Assembly: GCA_024998565.1 (NCBI GenBank)
Contig: JACOEM010000002.1
Coordinates: 186,001 to 250,000 of the forward strand
Direction of reading: 5' to 3'
Source: Nitrospira sp.
GTDB lineage: Bacteria; Nitrospirota; Nitrospiria; Nitrospirales; Nitrospiraceae
DNA length: 64,000 nt
Shown here piece after piece: positions 35,620-44,295 of this stretch. The position numbers were made by a program, and so were the translations under genes. The notes beneath the pieces were generated by a model, which did no database searches, had not been told where the DNA came from, and saw only the letters and a list, made by a program, of their open reading frames with translations. Within the stretch, counting starts at the first letter, position 1. The number at the start of each line of letters is the position of its first letter.

Positions 35620-36663
35620 ATGGATCTTCAGAACATTCTGATCATCAAATTGCGGCACATCGGCGATGTGCTCCTATCGACGCCGGTGTTGCGCGGACTG
35701 CGGACTGCCTTTCCCAGGGCGCACCTGACGATGCTGGTCAATCGTGGAACGGAAGGGGTATTGGCCAATAATCCCGACGTGAACGAGGTGTTGTGTCTCG
35801 ACAAGGGATCCTGGGACGCGCAGCTGAAGTTTGTGCAGATGCTGCGCCGGCGAGGCTTTGACGGCGTCGTCGATCTGACCGATGGCGATCGCTCGGCCGT
35901 TATCAGTCTGGCGACCGGTGCGTCCGTCCGTATCGGCTTTAACTCTGAACATCGCTGGCGAGGGCTCTTGTACAGCACCGTGGCCAGACCACGCCCGACG
36001 GATCAGCATCGCGTGGACTACGATCTCTGCGCTCTGCGGGCTCTGAGTCTCGATCCGAAGCCGGGCACCCCCGCATTGTACCCGTCGCAGGCAGATGAGC
36101 AGGCGGTGGAGACCTGGATGCAGGAGGCCGGGCTCTTGTCTGCGCAATCCTCTCAATTGTTGATATTGTTGCAACCGGGGGCGCGCTACTCGCTGAAAGT
36201 CTGGCCGCATGAACGGTTCGCCCAGCTGGCCGATCGTCTCGCCGACAGGTTTGCCTGCCGGATTCTTCTGGGCGGCGATCAGCGTGAACGCGAGATCGCC
36301 GAGCAGGTCGCCCGCAAGACGCGTTGCGCGCCCATTGTGGTGGCGGGAAAGTTTTCGCTCCTGCAGTTTGCCGCGTTGGTCAAACGTTGTGCGTTGTTCG
36401 TCGGAAACGACGGAGGCGCGATGCACATCGCCGCAACGATGGGCACACCGGTCGTGGCGCTTTTCGGGCCGACCTATCCGCAACGGTGGGGGCCGCGCGG
36501 CGGACCGTCGCAGGTGATCTACAAAGGCCTCGATTGTCGTGCCTGTTATCATCCGACCTGCTTGCGCGGGGACGAGAGTTGTATGCAACAGATTGCAGTG
36601 GATGAGGTCTTTACGGCGGCCGGCCGGATGTTGGAACGCACGCCGGCGAGGGCAGAGACATGA
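35620..36663 (+). CDS. Third LPS heptosyltransferase-like protein (GT9)
   Basis: This 347-residue GT9 protein has the N-terminal ILIIKLRHIGDVLLSTPVL, the VDLTDGDRSA segment in place of the usual DLQG, QPGARYSLKVWP, GNDGGAMHIAATMGTPVVALFGPT and a terminal CRACYHPTCL cluster. It resembles WaaQ/RfaQ-type transferases that add a branch heptose. I choose the ATG directly before the conserved core; the frame is open 69 bases further upstream with no conserved residues. Its stop overlaps the next GT2 start by four bases. Unlike waaF and waaC it sits apart, after a repeat element, which suggests outer-core or polymer work. Confidence 0.88.
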   Translation: MDLQNILIIKLRHIGDVLLSTPVLRGLRTAFPRAHLTMLVNRGTEGVLANNPDVNEVLCLDKGSWDAQLKFVQMLRRRGFDGVVDLTDGDRSAVISLATGASVRIGFNSEHRWRGLLYSTVARPRPTDQHRVDYDLCALRALSLDPKPGTPALYPSQADEQAVETWMQEAGLLSAQSSQLLILLQPGARYSLKVWPHERFAQLADRLADRFACRILLGGDQREREIAEQVARKTRCAPIVVAGKFSLLQFAALVKRCALFVGNDGGAMHIAATMGTPVVALFGPTYPQRWGPRGGPSQVIYKGLDCRACYHPTCLRGDESCMQQIAVDEVFTAAGRMLERTPARAET

Positions 36664-37559
36664 GCGACGAACTGGTCAGCGTGGTCATTCCGGTGTTTAA
36701 CGGTGCGCCGTTTGTCGCCAAGGCCGTAGCCAGCGTGCGGGCGCAGGGACATGGTGCCGTGGAAATCCTGGTAGTGGATGACGGATCGACAGACGGAACG
36801 CAGGAGGTGTTGAAACGTCTCGAGCACAGCGACGGCATTCGATGGTTTCAGCGCAGCCACGGCGGGCCGGCCCGTTCCCGCAACTACGGCATCGCCGCCG
36901 CGCAGGGGCAGTTCATCGCGCTGCTGGATTGTGACGATGTCTGGTTGCCGGGCAAACTCGCCGCCCAGTTGGCGATCATGCGTGCCCGGCCGGACGTGGG
37001 GATGGTGCATACGGACTTCGAGGTGCGCTTTGAGGACGGCACCTTGGAGGAGCGTGTGTCGGCGCGGTCGAGCCGTGAGCCGATGGTGCAGGCGTTTGCC
37101 GGCGGTCATGTCGCGCTGCCGTCCACACTCCTGATCCGGAAAGCGGTGCTCGATCAAATCGGGAGTCTGGATCCTGAACTGTACGGGTCGGAAGATTCCG
37201 ATCTCACGATCCGGCTGTTTCGGGTAACCAGGTTCGAGTGCATCGATGAGGTGTTGGTGCACAAGCTCCAGCGGGGGCACGGCTATCGAGACATGGCCTT
37301 CGATGAGCAGACCCATCGAGAGCGGGTCCTCGCCAGTCGAGATCGCTTTCTCATGCGCCTTGAGGGGTTCACTCCCCTGACGGCGGAGCAACGCGCCGCA
37401 TTGGACCGGGAATGGGCGAACTACTATCTATTAAAAGGGGCGGCGGCAGAACGGGCCGGCCGTCGGGGTGACGCGCGCCGGCATTATTGGTCGGCGATCC
37501 GCAAGGCCCCGACCCGTATTCGATGTTATACGCGCTGGCTGCGCGCGCTGAAGCCGTAA
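36660..37559 (+). CDS. Glycosyltransferase family 2 with a TPR-like C-terminal helix pair
   Basis: This 299-residue GT-A enzyme has SVVIPVFNGAPFVAKAVASV, VVDDGSTDGT, the GGPARSRNYGI acceptor helix, LLDCDDVW (DxD variant) and the GSEDSDLTIRL catalytic region near 180. The last about 50 residues (NYYLLKGAAAERAGRRGDA and following) look like a TPR hairpin of two amphipathic helices. The same arrangement occurs in the minus-strand GT2 at 38639, suggesting paralogy. It starts in an ATGA overlap with the heptosyltransferase. Donor unknown. Confidence 0.86.
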   Translation: MSDELVSVVIPVFNGAPFVAKAVASVRAQGHGAVEILVVDDGSTDGTQEVLKRLEHSDGIRWFQRSHGGPARSRNYGIAAAQGQFIALLDCDDVWLPGKLAAQLAIMRARPDVGMVHTDFEVRFEDGTLEERVSARSSREPMVQAFAGGHVALPSTLLIRKAVLDQIGSLDPELYGSEDSDLTIRLFRVTRFECIDEVLVHKLQRGHGYRDMAFDEQTHRERVLASRDRFLMRLEGFTPLTAEQRAALDREWANYYLLKGAAAERAGRRGDARRHYWSAIRKAPTRIRCYTRWLRALKP

Positions 37560-37625
37560 CGCCGACGCCGGGTCTGTTTCTCAAGTCTCGCGGCGATCGC
37601 CTGTAACCCAATTGCCAGAGGGGCT

Positions 37626-38642
37626 ATGGAAACCATCAGTTGCGACCTGTGCGGGGAGGCGTCAAACACAGCCCTCTTCAGCCAGTACGATCTCACCCAT
37701 CACGTCACCGACGATTTATTTACGGTCGTGCGCTGTCAGGGCTGCCGCCTGCTGTTTTTGAATCCTCGCCCCACTCGCGAGGAGATCGGCGGGTACTATC
37801 CGGACACCTATTATCCCGAGGCCGCGCCTCGGCAGGCCGGCGATCTCCGCCGCACAGCCAAACGATGGTCGGGAAACATCCGGCGATGGATTGCCCAGGA
37901 TTTCTATGGTTATCCGGCGTCGGAATCGGCCCGTCGGTGGCAATGGGCGCGCCGGCTCCTGTTATGGCCTGAGTTCCTGTGGCGCCGTTGGCGGGGGCGA
38001 GGGCTGCTTCCATGGGTTGGGCAGGGGCGGGTGTTGGATGTCGGGTGCGGTTCGGGAGGCAATCTGGCGGTCCTGCAGGAGCAAGGATGGAACGTGTCGG
38101 GGGTGGATGCCAGCGCGGTGGCCGTGGCGCAGGCGCAGGCTCGTTTCGGCGACCGGGTCCGTCAGGGCGATCTGGCCTCGATGGCCTATCCGGAACGGAC
38201 GTTCGATACGGTCCTGTTCAGTCATGTCCTGGAGCATGTACACGCTCCGCTGCCGCTTCTTAGGGAGGTCTGGCGGATTTTGGATTGGGAGGGGCGGGTC
38301 GTAATCCTCTGTCCGAATGCCGGCAGCCTGGAAGCCAGAATGTTTGGACGATGGTGGTTTCCGTGGGAACTGCCGCGCCATCTGTACCACTATGAGCGCG
38401 CCACGCTGACGCGCGTGTTGGAGGCAGCCGGGTTCCGGATTGAGTCGGTCCGCACCGGTTTGGGATCGCTCTACTTTATGGCAAGCCTGGACCGGTGGTG
38501 TGAAGAGCGGTTCAAGCGCGCGGTGCCCTGTCGCCGGCTGATTGAGAAAGTGCTCATCCGCCCGTTCTGTTTCTGTGTCGGGCAACTAGGGCATGGGACT
38601 GAGTTGAAGGTGTCTGCCAGGAAAGATCGGAGCGCAGGCTAG
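37626..38642 (+). CDS. Class I SAM-dependent methyltransferase with N-terminal zinc-ribbon-like cysteines
   Basis: This 338-residue cytosolic protein starts with a four-cysteine knuckle, Cys6/Cys9 and Cys37/Cys40, followed by NPRPTREEIGGYYP. This N-terminus is typical of polysaccharide-locus methyltransferases. The SAM-binding core has VLDVGCGSGGN near 137, and FSHVLEHVHAPLPLLREV marks motif IV-V of the Methyltransf_11/23 group. Near the end it has hydrophobic aromatic segments. It probably methylates a glycan or sugar nucleotide. Its stop lies in a CTAG shared with the stop of the converging GT2. Confidence 0.84.
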   Translation: METISCDLCGEASNTALFSQYDLTHHVTDDLFTVVRCQGCRLLFLNPRPTREEIGGYYPDTYYPEAAPRQAGDLRRTAKRWSGNIRRWIAQDFYGYPASESARRWQWARRLLLWPEFLWRRWRGRGLLPWVGQGRVLDVGCGSGGNLAVLQEQGWNVSGVDASAVAVAQAQARFGDRVRQGDLASMAYPERTFDTVLFSHVLEHVHAPLPLLREVWRILDWEGRVVILCPNAGSLEARMFGRWWFPWELPRHLYHYERATLTRVLEAAGFRIESVRTGLGSLYFMASLDRWCEERFKRAVPCRRLIEKVLIRPFCFCVGQLGHGTELKVSARKDRSAG

Positions 38643-39550
38643 ACGAAATACGATCTGACCAGACGCGACCAGGTTTTGACGTTGAGCGGTTCGTGGCGCA
38701 GGGCCGACTGGAACGCCTGACGAGCGGCGGTGGGCGTGTTGGCCCGCAGGTGGTGTTTGCCCAGGTCGGCATAATAGATGGCCCAATCGTGCGAGAGGGC
38801 ATCGCCTTCGGGGGTGCCGGGTCGGCAGGAGGCAGCGTGTTTTTCAAGGAATCGATGCCGACCGTCCAGTGCGCGTAGCGAGGGGATATCGCGCGACGCA
38901 TTGTGTCCGTAGAGCCGGTGCCGATAGAGCGGTTTGGGAAGATGAATGAATCGGCCCGGACCGTAGAGCCGGATGATCAGATCGATGTCCTCCCAAATCG
39001 AAAGGGCCGCATCGTAGCCGCCCACGGCATCGAAACAGGTCTTGCGGAAAAGCGAGCCCGATGTGGCGGCGTCGTGTCCGCCCCGCAGCAATTGCGTGAT
39101 GCTGCGCTGCTGTTTCATCGCGGCATCGTATTCAAGCATCTCGTTCCGTTCATTGACCTGGTACCCGTCGCAGTGCACGAGTGTTGCCTGCGGAGCGCTC
39201 TCGAGGATGCCGAACGTGGCTTCCAGGAAGGTGGGCTCCCACAGATCGTCCTGATCGAGAAATGCCAGATAGGGGGTTTGGGCCAGACGCGCGCCGGTAT
39301 TCCTGGCGGCGGCCTGTCCGCTGTTCTGTGAGTGACGCACGTAGCGGACCTGCGGGATGGCTTGCACCAACGCGCCCGTACTGTCCGTCGAGGCATCGTC
39401 CACGACGATGATCTCTGAGGCGGCCAGGGTTTGCGCGCGCACGGAATCGATGGCCTCTTTCAGATATCTGGAGGTGCCGTTGTAGGCGGGAATGACGACG
39501 CTGATCTGTGCCACGGGCCTGAGTTCCTTGGAGGTGTCAATCGGTAACAT
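38639..39550 (-). CDS. Glycosyltransferase family 2 with a TPR-like C-terminal tail (minus strand)
   Basis: This 303-residue GT-A enzyme is the only gene on the minus strand between 13.6 and 64 kb. It carries SVVIPAYNGTSRYLKEAIDSV, VVDDASTDSTG, SGQAAARNTGA, FLDQDDLW and IWEDIDLIIRLYG. The tail (AIYYADLGKHHLRANTPTA and following) resembles a TPR hairpin as in the GT2 at 36660. The inverted orientation implies its own promoter in the 217-base gap 39551-39767, where I see no strong match. It may have been rearranged from the neighbouring paralogue. Confidence 0.85.
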   Translation of the reverse strand: MLPIDTSKELRPVAQISVVIPAYNGTSRYLKEAIDSVRAQTLAASEIIVVDDASTDSTGALVQAIPQVRYVRHSQNSGQAAARNTGARLAQTPYLAFLDQDDLWEPTFLEATFGILESAPQATLVHCDGYQVNERNEMLEYDAAMKQQRSITQLLRGGHDAATSGSLFRKTCFDAVGGYDAALSIWEDIDLIIRLYGPGRFIHLPKPLYRHRLYGHNASRDIPSLRALDGRHRFLEKHAASCRPGTPEGDALSHDWAIYYADLGKHHLRANTPTAARQAFQSALRHEPLNVKTWSRLVRSYFV

Positions 39551-39767
39551 AGGCAGTGAACGCAGTCAACCGGCGCTGCTGCGGAACGATCCAGGGGACA
39601 TCGAGCCGGCTGCCTTGACTTGCCGGGTAGGCTGTGATTCCATGCGCGCCGATTGCGTGCGGGGGCTTGTTCGTGATGCCGATGCATCCGATCGTTCGTG
39701 TGCTGGCCCCTGTGCGTGATCGCGAGCCGGTCCTGTCCTCCATCATAGGTCTATTCCGCGCAATATT

Positions 39768-40847
39768 GTGAAGATCGTCATTGCCGCATGGCATCTCAAG
39801 AATCTCAACGTCGGGATCGGGCGATATGCCCGGGAACTGATTGAGGCCCTGGGGCGCGTCGATCAGACGAATCACTACGAGATTCTGATCCCTCACGCGG
39901 AACATCCGTTCACCGCGCGTCCGAATATGCGATATCGCGTGATCCGGTTCCCGCTGTTCCGTCGCCGTTTCTGGGAGCAGGTGGCTCCGCTCCTGGTCGG
40001 CCCGTACGATGTGCTCCACTTCCCGTACGATTCCTGCGTGGCCTGGAAACGCGGAAAGTTCGTGGCCACCATCCATGACGTCAAGCCGTTGCTGTTTCCG
40101 GTGCTGCGTGCCCGTACCAATCTCAATAGTCGCATCGAACAGTGGCTGGTCGGGGATCGCTGGAAGAAGCTCGATCACGTCATCACGATCTCCGAACATT
40201 CGCGGCGCGATCTCCTGGCGCACGTTCCGCTTCGCCCCGAGCAGGTGACCGTGACCTCTCTGGGCCTCGATGCCGAGCGGTTTCGGCCCGCCGAGCATCG
40301 GGGGGAGCGCAAGCCCTACGTGTTCTGTGTGGCCGGAGCCGACCCGACCAAGAACGTCGGCGTCCTCATCGACGCGTTCGCGACACTTCCTGAGATGCTG
40401 CGCAGCCGGTTCGATCTGCTCCTGGCGGGTGATGTCTGCAAACGCCCGGATATTCGCGCGGCCGTCGAGAGCCATGGCCTCAGCGCGCATACGACACTGG
40501 TCGGCGTGGTGTCGGACCGGGAACTTATTGACTACTATCAGCAGGCCACGCTGTTTGTGTTTCCTTCGCTGTACGAAGGTTTCGGCCTGCCGGTGTTGGA
40601 GGCGATGGGGTGCGGATGCCCGGTGATCTGTTCGAACGCCTCTTCGCTGCCTGAAGTGGCTGGTGATGCGGCGGTGCTGTTCGATCCGCGTGACGGCGGT
40701 CGATTGGCCCTTGAACTCTCCCGTGTCCTGGCGTCACCCGCGCTACGAGATGAATTGAGGGCTCGCGGAGTGGCTCGGGCGCGCGAATTCTCCTGGGATC
40801 GCACCGCGGTTGAGACGGTGGCGGTCTATCGACGTCTGGCAGGCTGA
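39768..40847 (+). CDS. Glycosyltransferase family 4
   Basis: This 359-residue GT-B enzyme starts with GTG (39768). Motifs: IVIAAWHLKNLNVGIGRYAREL, LHFPYDSCV, ATIHDVKPLLFP, ITISEHSRRDLL, GADPTKNVGVLIDAFATL and [21 protein letters not shown] with the E-x7-E pair. It is similar to the GT4 at 34237, including the [16 protein letters not shown] end, so both probably use GDP-mannose or a related donor. It is the first plus-strand gene after the inverted GT2. Confidence 0.87.
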   Translation: MKIVIAAWHLKNLNVGIGRYARELIEALGRVDQTNHYEILIPHAEHPFTARPNMRYRVIRFPLFRRRFWEQVAPLLVGPYDVLHFPYDSCVAWKRGKFVATIHDVKPLLFPVLRARTNLNSRIEQWLVGDRWKKLDHVITISEHSRRDLLAHVPLRPEQVTVTSLGLDAERFRPAEHRGERKPYVFCVAGADPTKNVGVLIDAFATLPEMLRSRFDLLLAGDVCKRPDIRAAVESHGLSAHTTLVGVVSDRELIDYYQQATLFVFPSLYEGFGLPVLEAMGCGCPVICSNASSLPEVAGDAAVLFDPRDGGRLALELSRVLASPALRDELRARGVARAREFSWDRTAVETVAVYRRLAG

Positions 40848-40972
40848 GTCAGTGACCCTCGATGGGCGAGCCGGATCGGCGGCAACACGGATGGTGCTCG
40901 ACAGGTTGCAGTTCCTGTGTTGTCATGGGTCTCAGACCGGTTCTTGCCCGATGTCGAGGGGATGCACACGAT

Positions 40973-42175
40973 ATGGCGGAAGAGACGTGCGATGTTTTAA
41001 TCGCCGGGGCCGGAGTGATCGGCGTGGCCATCGCGAGGGAGCTCAGGCGTCGGTATGGCGTCAAGGTGGTCGTGCTGGAGAAGGAATCCACGGCCGGCCG
41101 GCATGCGAGCGGTCGCAACAGCGGGGTGCTGCACGCGGGCGTGTATTACAAGGCGGGGACACTCAAGGCCCGGTTGTGTGTGGAGGGGAACCGGCGGTTG
41201 CGGGCCTATTGTCGGCAGCAGGCCATTCCGCTCAACGAGCATGGCAAGGTGATTGTGGCGCGGACGGAAGCGGAGTTGCCGGCCCTGCGTGAATTGTACG
41301 CACGATCCCAGGCCAATGGAGTTCGTGCGAGCCTGCTCGATCAACAGGCGCTCAAAGAGGTGGAACCTTGCGCGAAGACCATACAGCAGGCCCTGTATGT
41401 GCACGATACCGCGGTGGTCAACCCTCGGCTGGTCATGGCCGCCATGGTGGCGGATGCCGAGCGCGAGGGCGTAGCGTTTCGTTTCGGCTGCGCCTGGCAA
41501 GGGCGGGACGGCGATGGGGTAGCGCTCACCGATCGAGGCCGTGTGACCTACGGACATTTCGTGAACTGCGGCGGGCTCTTTGCCGACCGAATTGCGCATG
41601 CCCACGAAGTCGGTCTGCACTTCAAAATCTTACCGTTTCGCGGACAGTTCTATCAGCTGCGTCCCGGGTCCGCAATGCAGGTCCGTGGCAACATCTATCC
41701 GGTCCCGGACCTGCGGAACCCTTTCCTGGGCGTGCACTTTACGCGACGGCCTGAAGGCGATGTGACGATCGGACCTTCGGCCCTCCCGCTGCTGGGTCGT
41801 GAGCAGTATCGGGGCCTGGCCGGGGCCACGCTCGGCGGGACTGTCACGATGCTGGCCTATTTGATGCGACTCTTCGGTCGCAACCGTGACCATTTTCGCT
41901 CGATTGCCTGGACCGAGATGATCAAGCTGACGCGCACGGGGTTTTTTCGTGAGGCGGAAGATCTCGGACGAGGGTTTGAGAAAGCCGATTTGCTGCCGGG
42001 GCAAGCGCCCGGCATTCGGGCGCAGTTGGTCGATACGAGAACGGCGGAACTGGTCAGCGATTTTGTGATTGAGCCGGGGGCGCGCTCCACGCATGTGTTG
42101 AATGCCGTCTCGCCCGCATTTACCTCGTCACTGCCGTTTGCCGAGCACGTCGTCGACACGATGAGGCTCGCCTAG
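40973..42175 (+). CDS. FAD-dependent oxidoreductase, L-2-hydroxyglutarate oxidase (LhgO)-like
   Basis: This 400-residue flavoprotein of the DAO superfamily has the dinucleotide-binding VLIAGAGVIGVAIARELRRR at the N-terminus and the LhgO signature RNSGVLHAGVYYKAGTLKA around 45-65. Later segments NCGGLFADRIAHA and GVHFTRRPEGDVTIGPSA are also family-typical. LhgO oxidises L-2-hydroxyglutarate to 2-oxoglutarate at the membrane, feeding electrons to quinone. I choose the ATG directly before the flavin fold; in-frame ATGs at 40862 and 40925 add unconserved residues. Its place within a glycan locus is odd, and a sugar-acid substrate cannot be excluded. Confidence 0.82.
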   Translation: MAEETCDVLIAGAGVIGVAIARELRRRYGVKVVVLEKESTAGRHASGRNSGVLHAGVYYKAGTLKARLCVEGNRRLRAYCRQQAIPLNEHGKVIVARTEAELPALRELYARSQANGVRASLLDQQALKEVEPCAKTIQQALYVHDTAVVNPRLVMAAMVADAEREGVAFRFGCAWQGRDGDGVALTDRGRVTYGHFVNCGGLFADRIAHAHEVGLHFKILPFRGQFYQLRPGSAMQVRGNIYPVPDLRNPFLGVHFTRRPEGDVTIGPSALPLLGREQYRGLAGATLGGTVTMLAYLMRLFGRNRDHFRSIAWTEMIKLTRTGFFREAEDLGRGFEKADLLPGQAPGIRAQLVDTRTAELVSDFVIEPGARSTHVLNAVSPAFTSSLPFAEHVVDTMRLA

Positions 42176-42348
42176 CCCGGACTCTTCATGAATGCCTGCT
42201 CAGGCGTCCGATCCTCGCGCCCGGTGAGGCCTTTCTCGTTCGGCTTCCTCCATGGACTGCGCGTGCACCTGCGTCGGCCTCACGTGCGAGAAGCCTCGGC
42301 GGGGTTCCATCTCGAACGCCTCGCGACGGCATTCATGAAGAGTCCGGG
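42176..42348. repeat. 173-bp MITE-like palindromic element with exact 21-bp terminal inverted repeats
   Basis: Positions 42176-42196 are the exact reverse complement of 42328-42348 (21 of 21). The inner arms stay partly complementary for about 45 further bases on each side (blocks such as AGGCGT-CGA, CCCG--GAGGC and TTCTCG match in inverted order), so the whole element could fold into one long hairpin. It begins one base after the LhgO-like stop codon (42173-42175). No transposase, and no clear target-site duplication, was seen. The rest of the gap, to 42531, holds no convincing gene or promoter; a 79-codon frame at 42188-42427 lies across the palindrome and is not believed. Confidence 0.75.
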
Positions 42349-42531
42349 TTGGCGTTTCCCCGGCGGTATGAGCGAATTTTCTGGTCTGAACCCGTGGCGA
42401 GACGTTAAGATTCAAGTCGATGGATGATCGAGGCAGACGGTATGCGAAAGCATCTATGCCGGGTGCCGACCGCGTGATATAAGTTGACTTGTCCGTGCGC
42501 TCAAGCCGTCTTCTTGCCTTGGGGGGTGATC

Positions 42532-43266
42532 ATGAAGGGTGTCGTACTTGCCGGAGGGCTCGGCTCGCGATTGCTGCCGCTCACGAAGGTGACGAACAAA
42601 CATCTCCTGCCTGTCTATGACAAGCCGATGATTTATTATCCGATCCGGACGTTGGTCAACGCGGGCATTACGGAAGTGATGTTGGTGACGGGCGGGAACA
42701 GCGCCGGGGATTTCCTGAAGTTGTTGGGGAACGGGCGCGACTTCGGCCTCAAGCATCTCAGCTATACGTATCAGCAGGGGGAAGGCGGTATCGCCGATGC
42801 GCTACGGTTGGCGGAGCATTTTGCCGACGAAGGCCCGATCTGCGTGGTGCTGGGCGACAATTTGATCCAGGGCAATATTGCCAAGGCGGCTGAGGCGTTT
42901 CGTGCGCAAAGGAAGGGTGCGAAGATCCTCCTCAAGGAAGTGAAAGATCCGCAACGGTTCGGCGTGCCGTATCTCGAAGGGGACCGGGTGCTGAGCATCG
43001 AAGAAAAACCGGCTCATCCCCGCTCATCTTATGCGGTGACCGGGATCTACTTTTACGATGCGCGCGTGTTCGAGATCACCCGGACGTTGAAGCCTTCCGG
43101 CCGTGGTGAACTCGAAATTACGGACGTCAACAATGCGTATATCGCCTCCGGTGAATTGACCTGGAACGTCCTGGACGGCTGGTGGACGGATGCCGGCACG
43201 ATCGAATCGTTGTTGGCGGCCAATCAACTCGTCGCGCAGACCGGGGCGAACAGGATGGAGTTCTAA
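42532..43266 (+). CDS. rmlA: Glucose-1-phosphate thymidylyltransferase (short form)
   Basis: This 244-residue enzyme makes dTDP-glucose from dTTP and glucose-1-phosphate. Signature GGLGSRLLPLTKVTNKHLLPV is at the N-terminus, with YYPI, GDNLIQGN, KEVKDPQRFGV and EEKPAHPRSSYAVTG. It is the short (~240-residue) variant of the RmlA/RffH family. I take the ATG at 42532 (GGGGGT ribosome site) because the 16 codons upstream are unconserved. Its stop directly abuts the rmlB start. Confidence 0.93.
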   Translation: MKGVVLAGGLGSRLLPLTKVTNKHLLPVYDKPMIYYPIRTLVNAGITEVMLVTGGNSAGDFLKLLGNGRDFGLKHLSYTYQQGEGGIADALRLAEHFADEGPICVVLGDNLIQGNIAKAAEAFRAQRKGAKILLKEVKDPQRFGVPYLEGDRVLSIEEKPAHPRSSYAVTGIYFYDARVFEITRTLKPSGRGELEITDVNNAYIASGELTWNVLDGWWTDAGTIESLLAANQLVAQTGANRMEF

Positions 43267-44295
43267 ATGCGTATTCTCGTGACGGGCGGGGCCGGCTTTA
43301 TCGGGTCGCATCTGGTGCGTTGCTTGATTCAGAGCGGCCGCCATTCGGTCGTGAACCTGGATGCGCTCAAGTATTCCGGCAATCTGGAAAATCTCGCCGA
43401 TCTGGCCGGCCACCCGCAGTACGCCTTTGTGCATGCCGACATCTGCGATCAGAAAGCCGTGCATGCCACACTGCAGGCATACCGCATCGAGGGCATCATC
43501 AATTGCGCGGCGGAAACCCACGTCGACCGGTCGATTCTCGATCCCGGAGCCTTTGCCCGCACGGATGTCGTGGGCACGGGTATCCTGTTGGAGGAAGCGC
43601 GTCAGGCCGGGGTGCAACGGTTTCTGCAGGTCAGCACCGATGAGGTCTATGGCAGTGTCGAACAGGGCAGTTCCACGGAGGGAGATCGTCTGGAACCGCG
43701 GAGTCCCTATTCGGCGAGCAAGGCCGGAGGGGATCTGCTGGTGCTGAGTTATTGGACTACGTACCGGTTTCCGGTCGTGGTCACGCGCGGCAGCAATACC
43801 TATGGCCCGAACCAGTATCCGGAAAAATTCATTCCGCTGTTTGCGACCAACGCGATCGACGGAGAGCCGCTCCCGTTGTACGGGGATGGGAGGCAATGCC
43901 GGGACTGGTTGTCGGTCTACGACCATGCGGCAGGGATTCAGCATGTGTTCGAACAGGGGGAGCCTGGGACCGTCTACAATGTCGGGGGCGGGAATGAGCG
44001 GGAGAATATCATGGTAGCCGAACAGATCGTGGCGACGCTGGGGAAGTCCCGCTCGCTGATTCGTTTCGTGCAGGACCGCCCGGGGCACGATCGTCGTTAT
44101 TCGATCGATTGTCGCCGCCTGCGCGCCTTGGGCTGGTCGCCCCAAGTGCCGTTTGAAGACGGGCTGAGGCAGACGGTCGATTGGTATCGCACGCATGAGA
44201 GCTGGTGGCGGACGATCAAGTCCGGAGAGTTCAAGGCCTATTATCGACAGCAGTACGCGAAACGGTTGCAGCAGGGAACGGCGTGCGGATCGTAA
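43267..44295 (+). CDS. rmlB: dTDP-glucose 4,6-dehydratase
   Basis: This 342-residue SDR enzyme converts dTDP-glucose to dTDP-4-keto-6-deoxyglucose. It has the NAD-binding TGGAGFIGSHLVR, NCAAETHVDRSI, the STDEVYGS active-site segment, the YSASKAG catalytic YxxxK, and the substrate-binding RGSNTYGPNQYPEK and GQCRDWL-like GRQCRDWLSVYDH. The ATG follows the rmlA stop without a gap. It overlaps rmlD by 13 bases. The enzyme gives the branch point to many deoxysugars, not only rhamnose. Confidence 0.95.
   Translation: MRILVTGGAGFIGSHLVRCLIQSGRHSVVNLDALKYSGNLENLADLAGHPQYAFVHADICDQKAVHATLQAYRIEGIINCAAETHVDRSILDPGAFARTDVVGTGILLEEARQAGVQRFLQVSTDEVYGSVEQGSSTEGDRLEPRSPYSASKAGGDLLVLSYWTTYRFPVVVTRGSNTYGPNQYPEKFIPLFATNAIDGEPLPLYGDGRQCRDWLSVYDHAAGIQHVFEQGEPGTVYNVGGGNERENIMVAEQIVATLGKSRSLIRFVQDRPGHDRRYSIDCRRLRALGWSPQVPFEDGLRQTVDWYRTHESWWRTIKSGEFKAYYRQQYAKRLQQGTACGS

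Noticed and set aside
42188-42427. 79-codon plus-strand frame before rmlA
   Set aside because: It spans the palindromic element and has no ribosome site or similarity.
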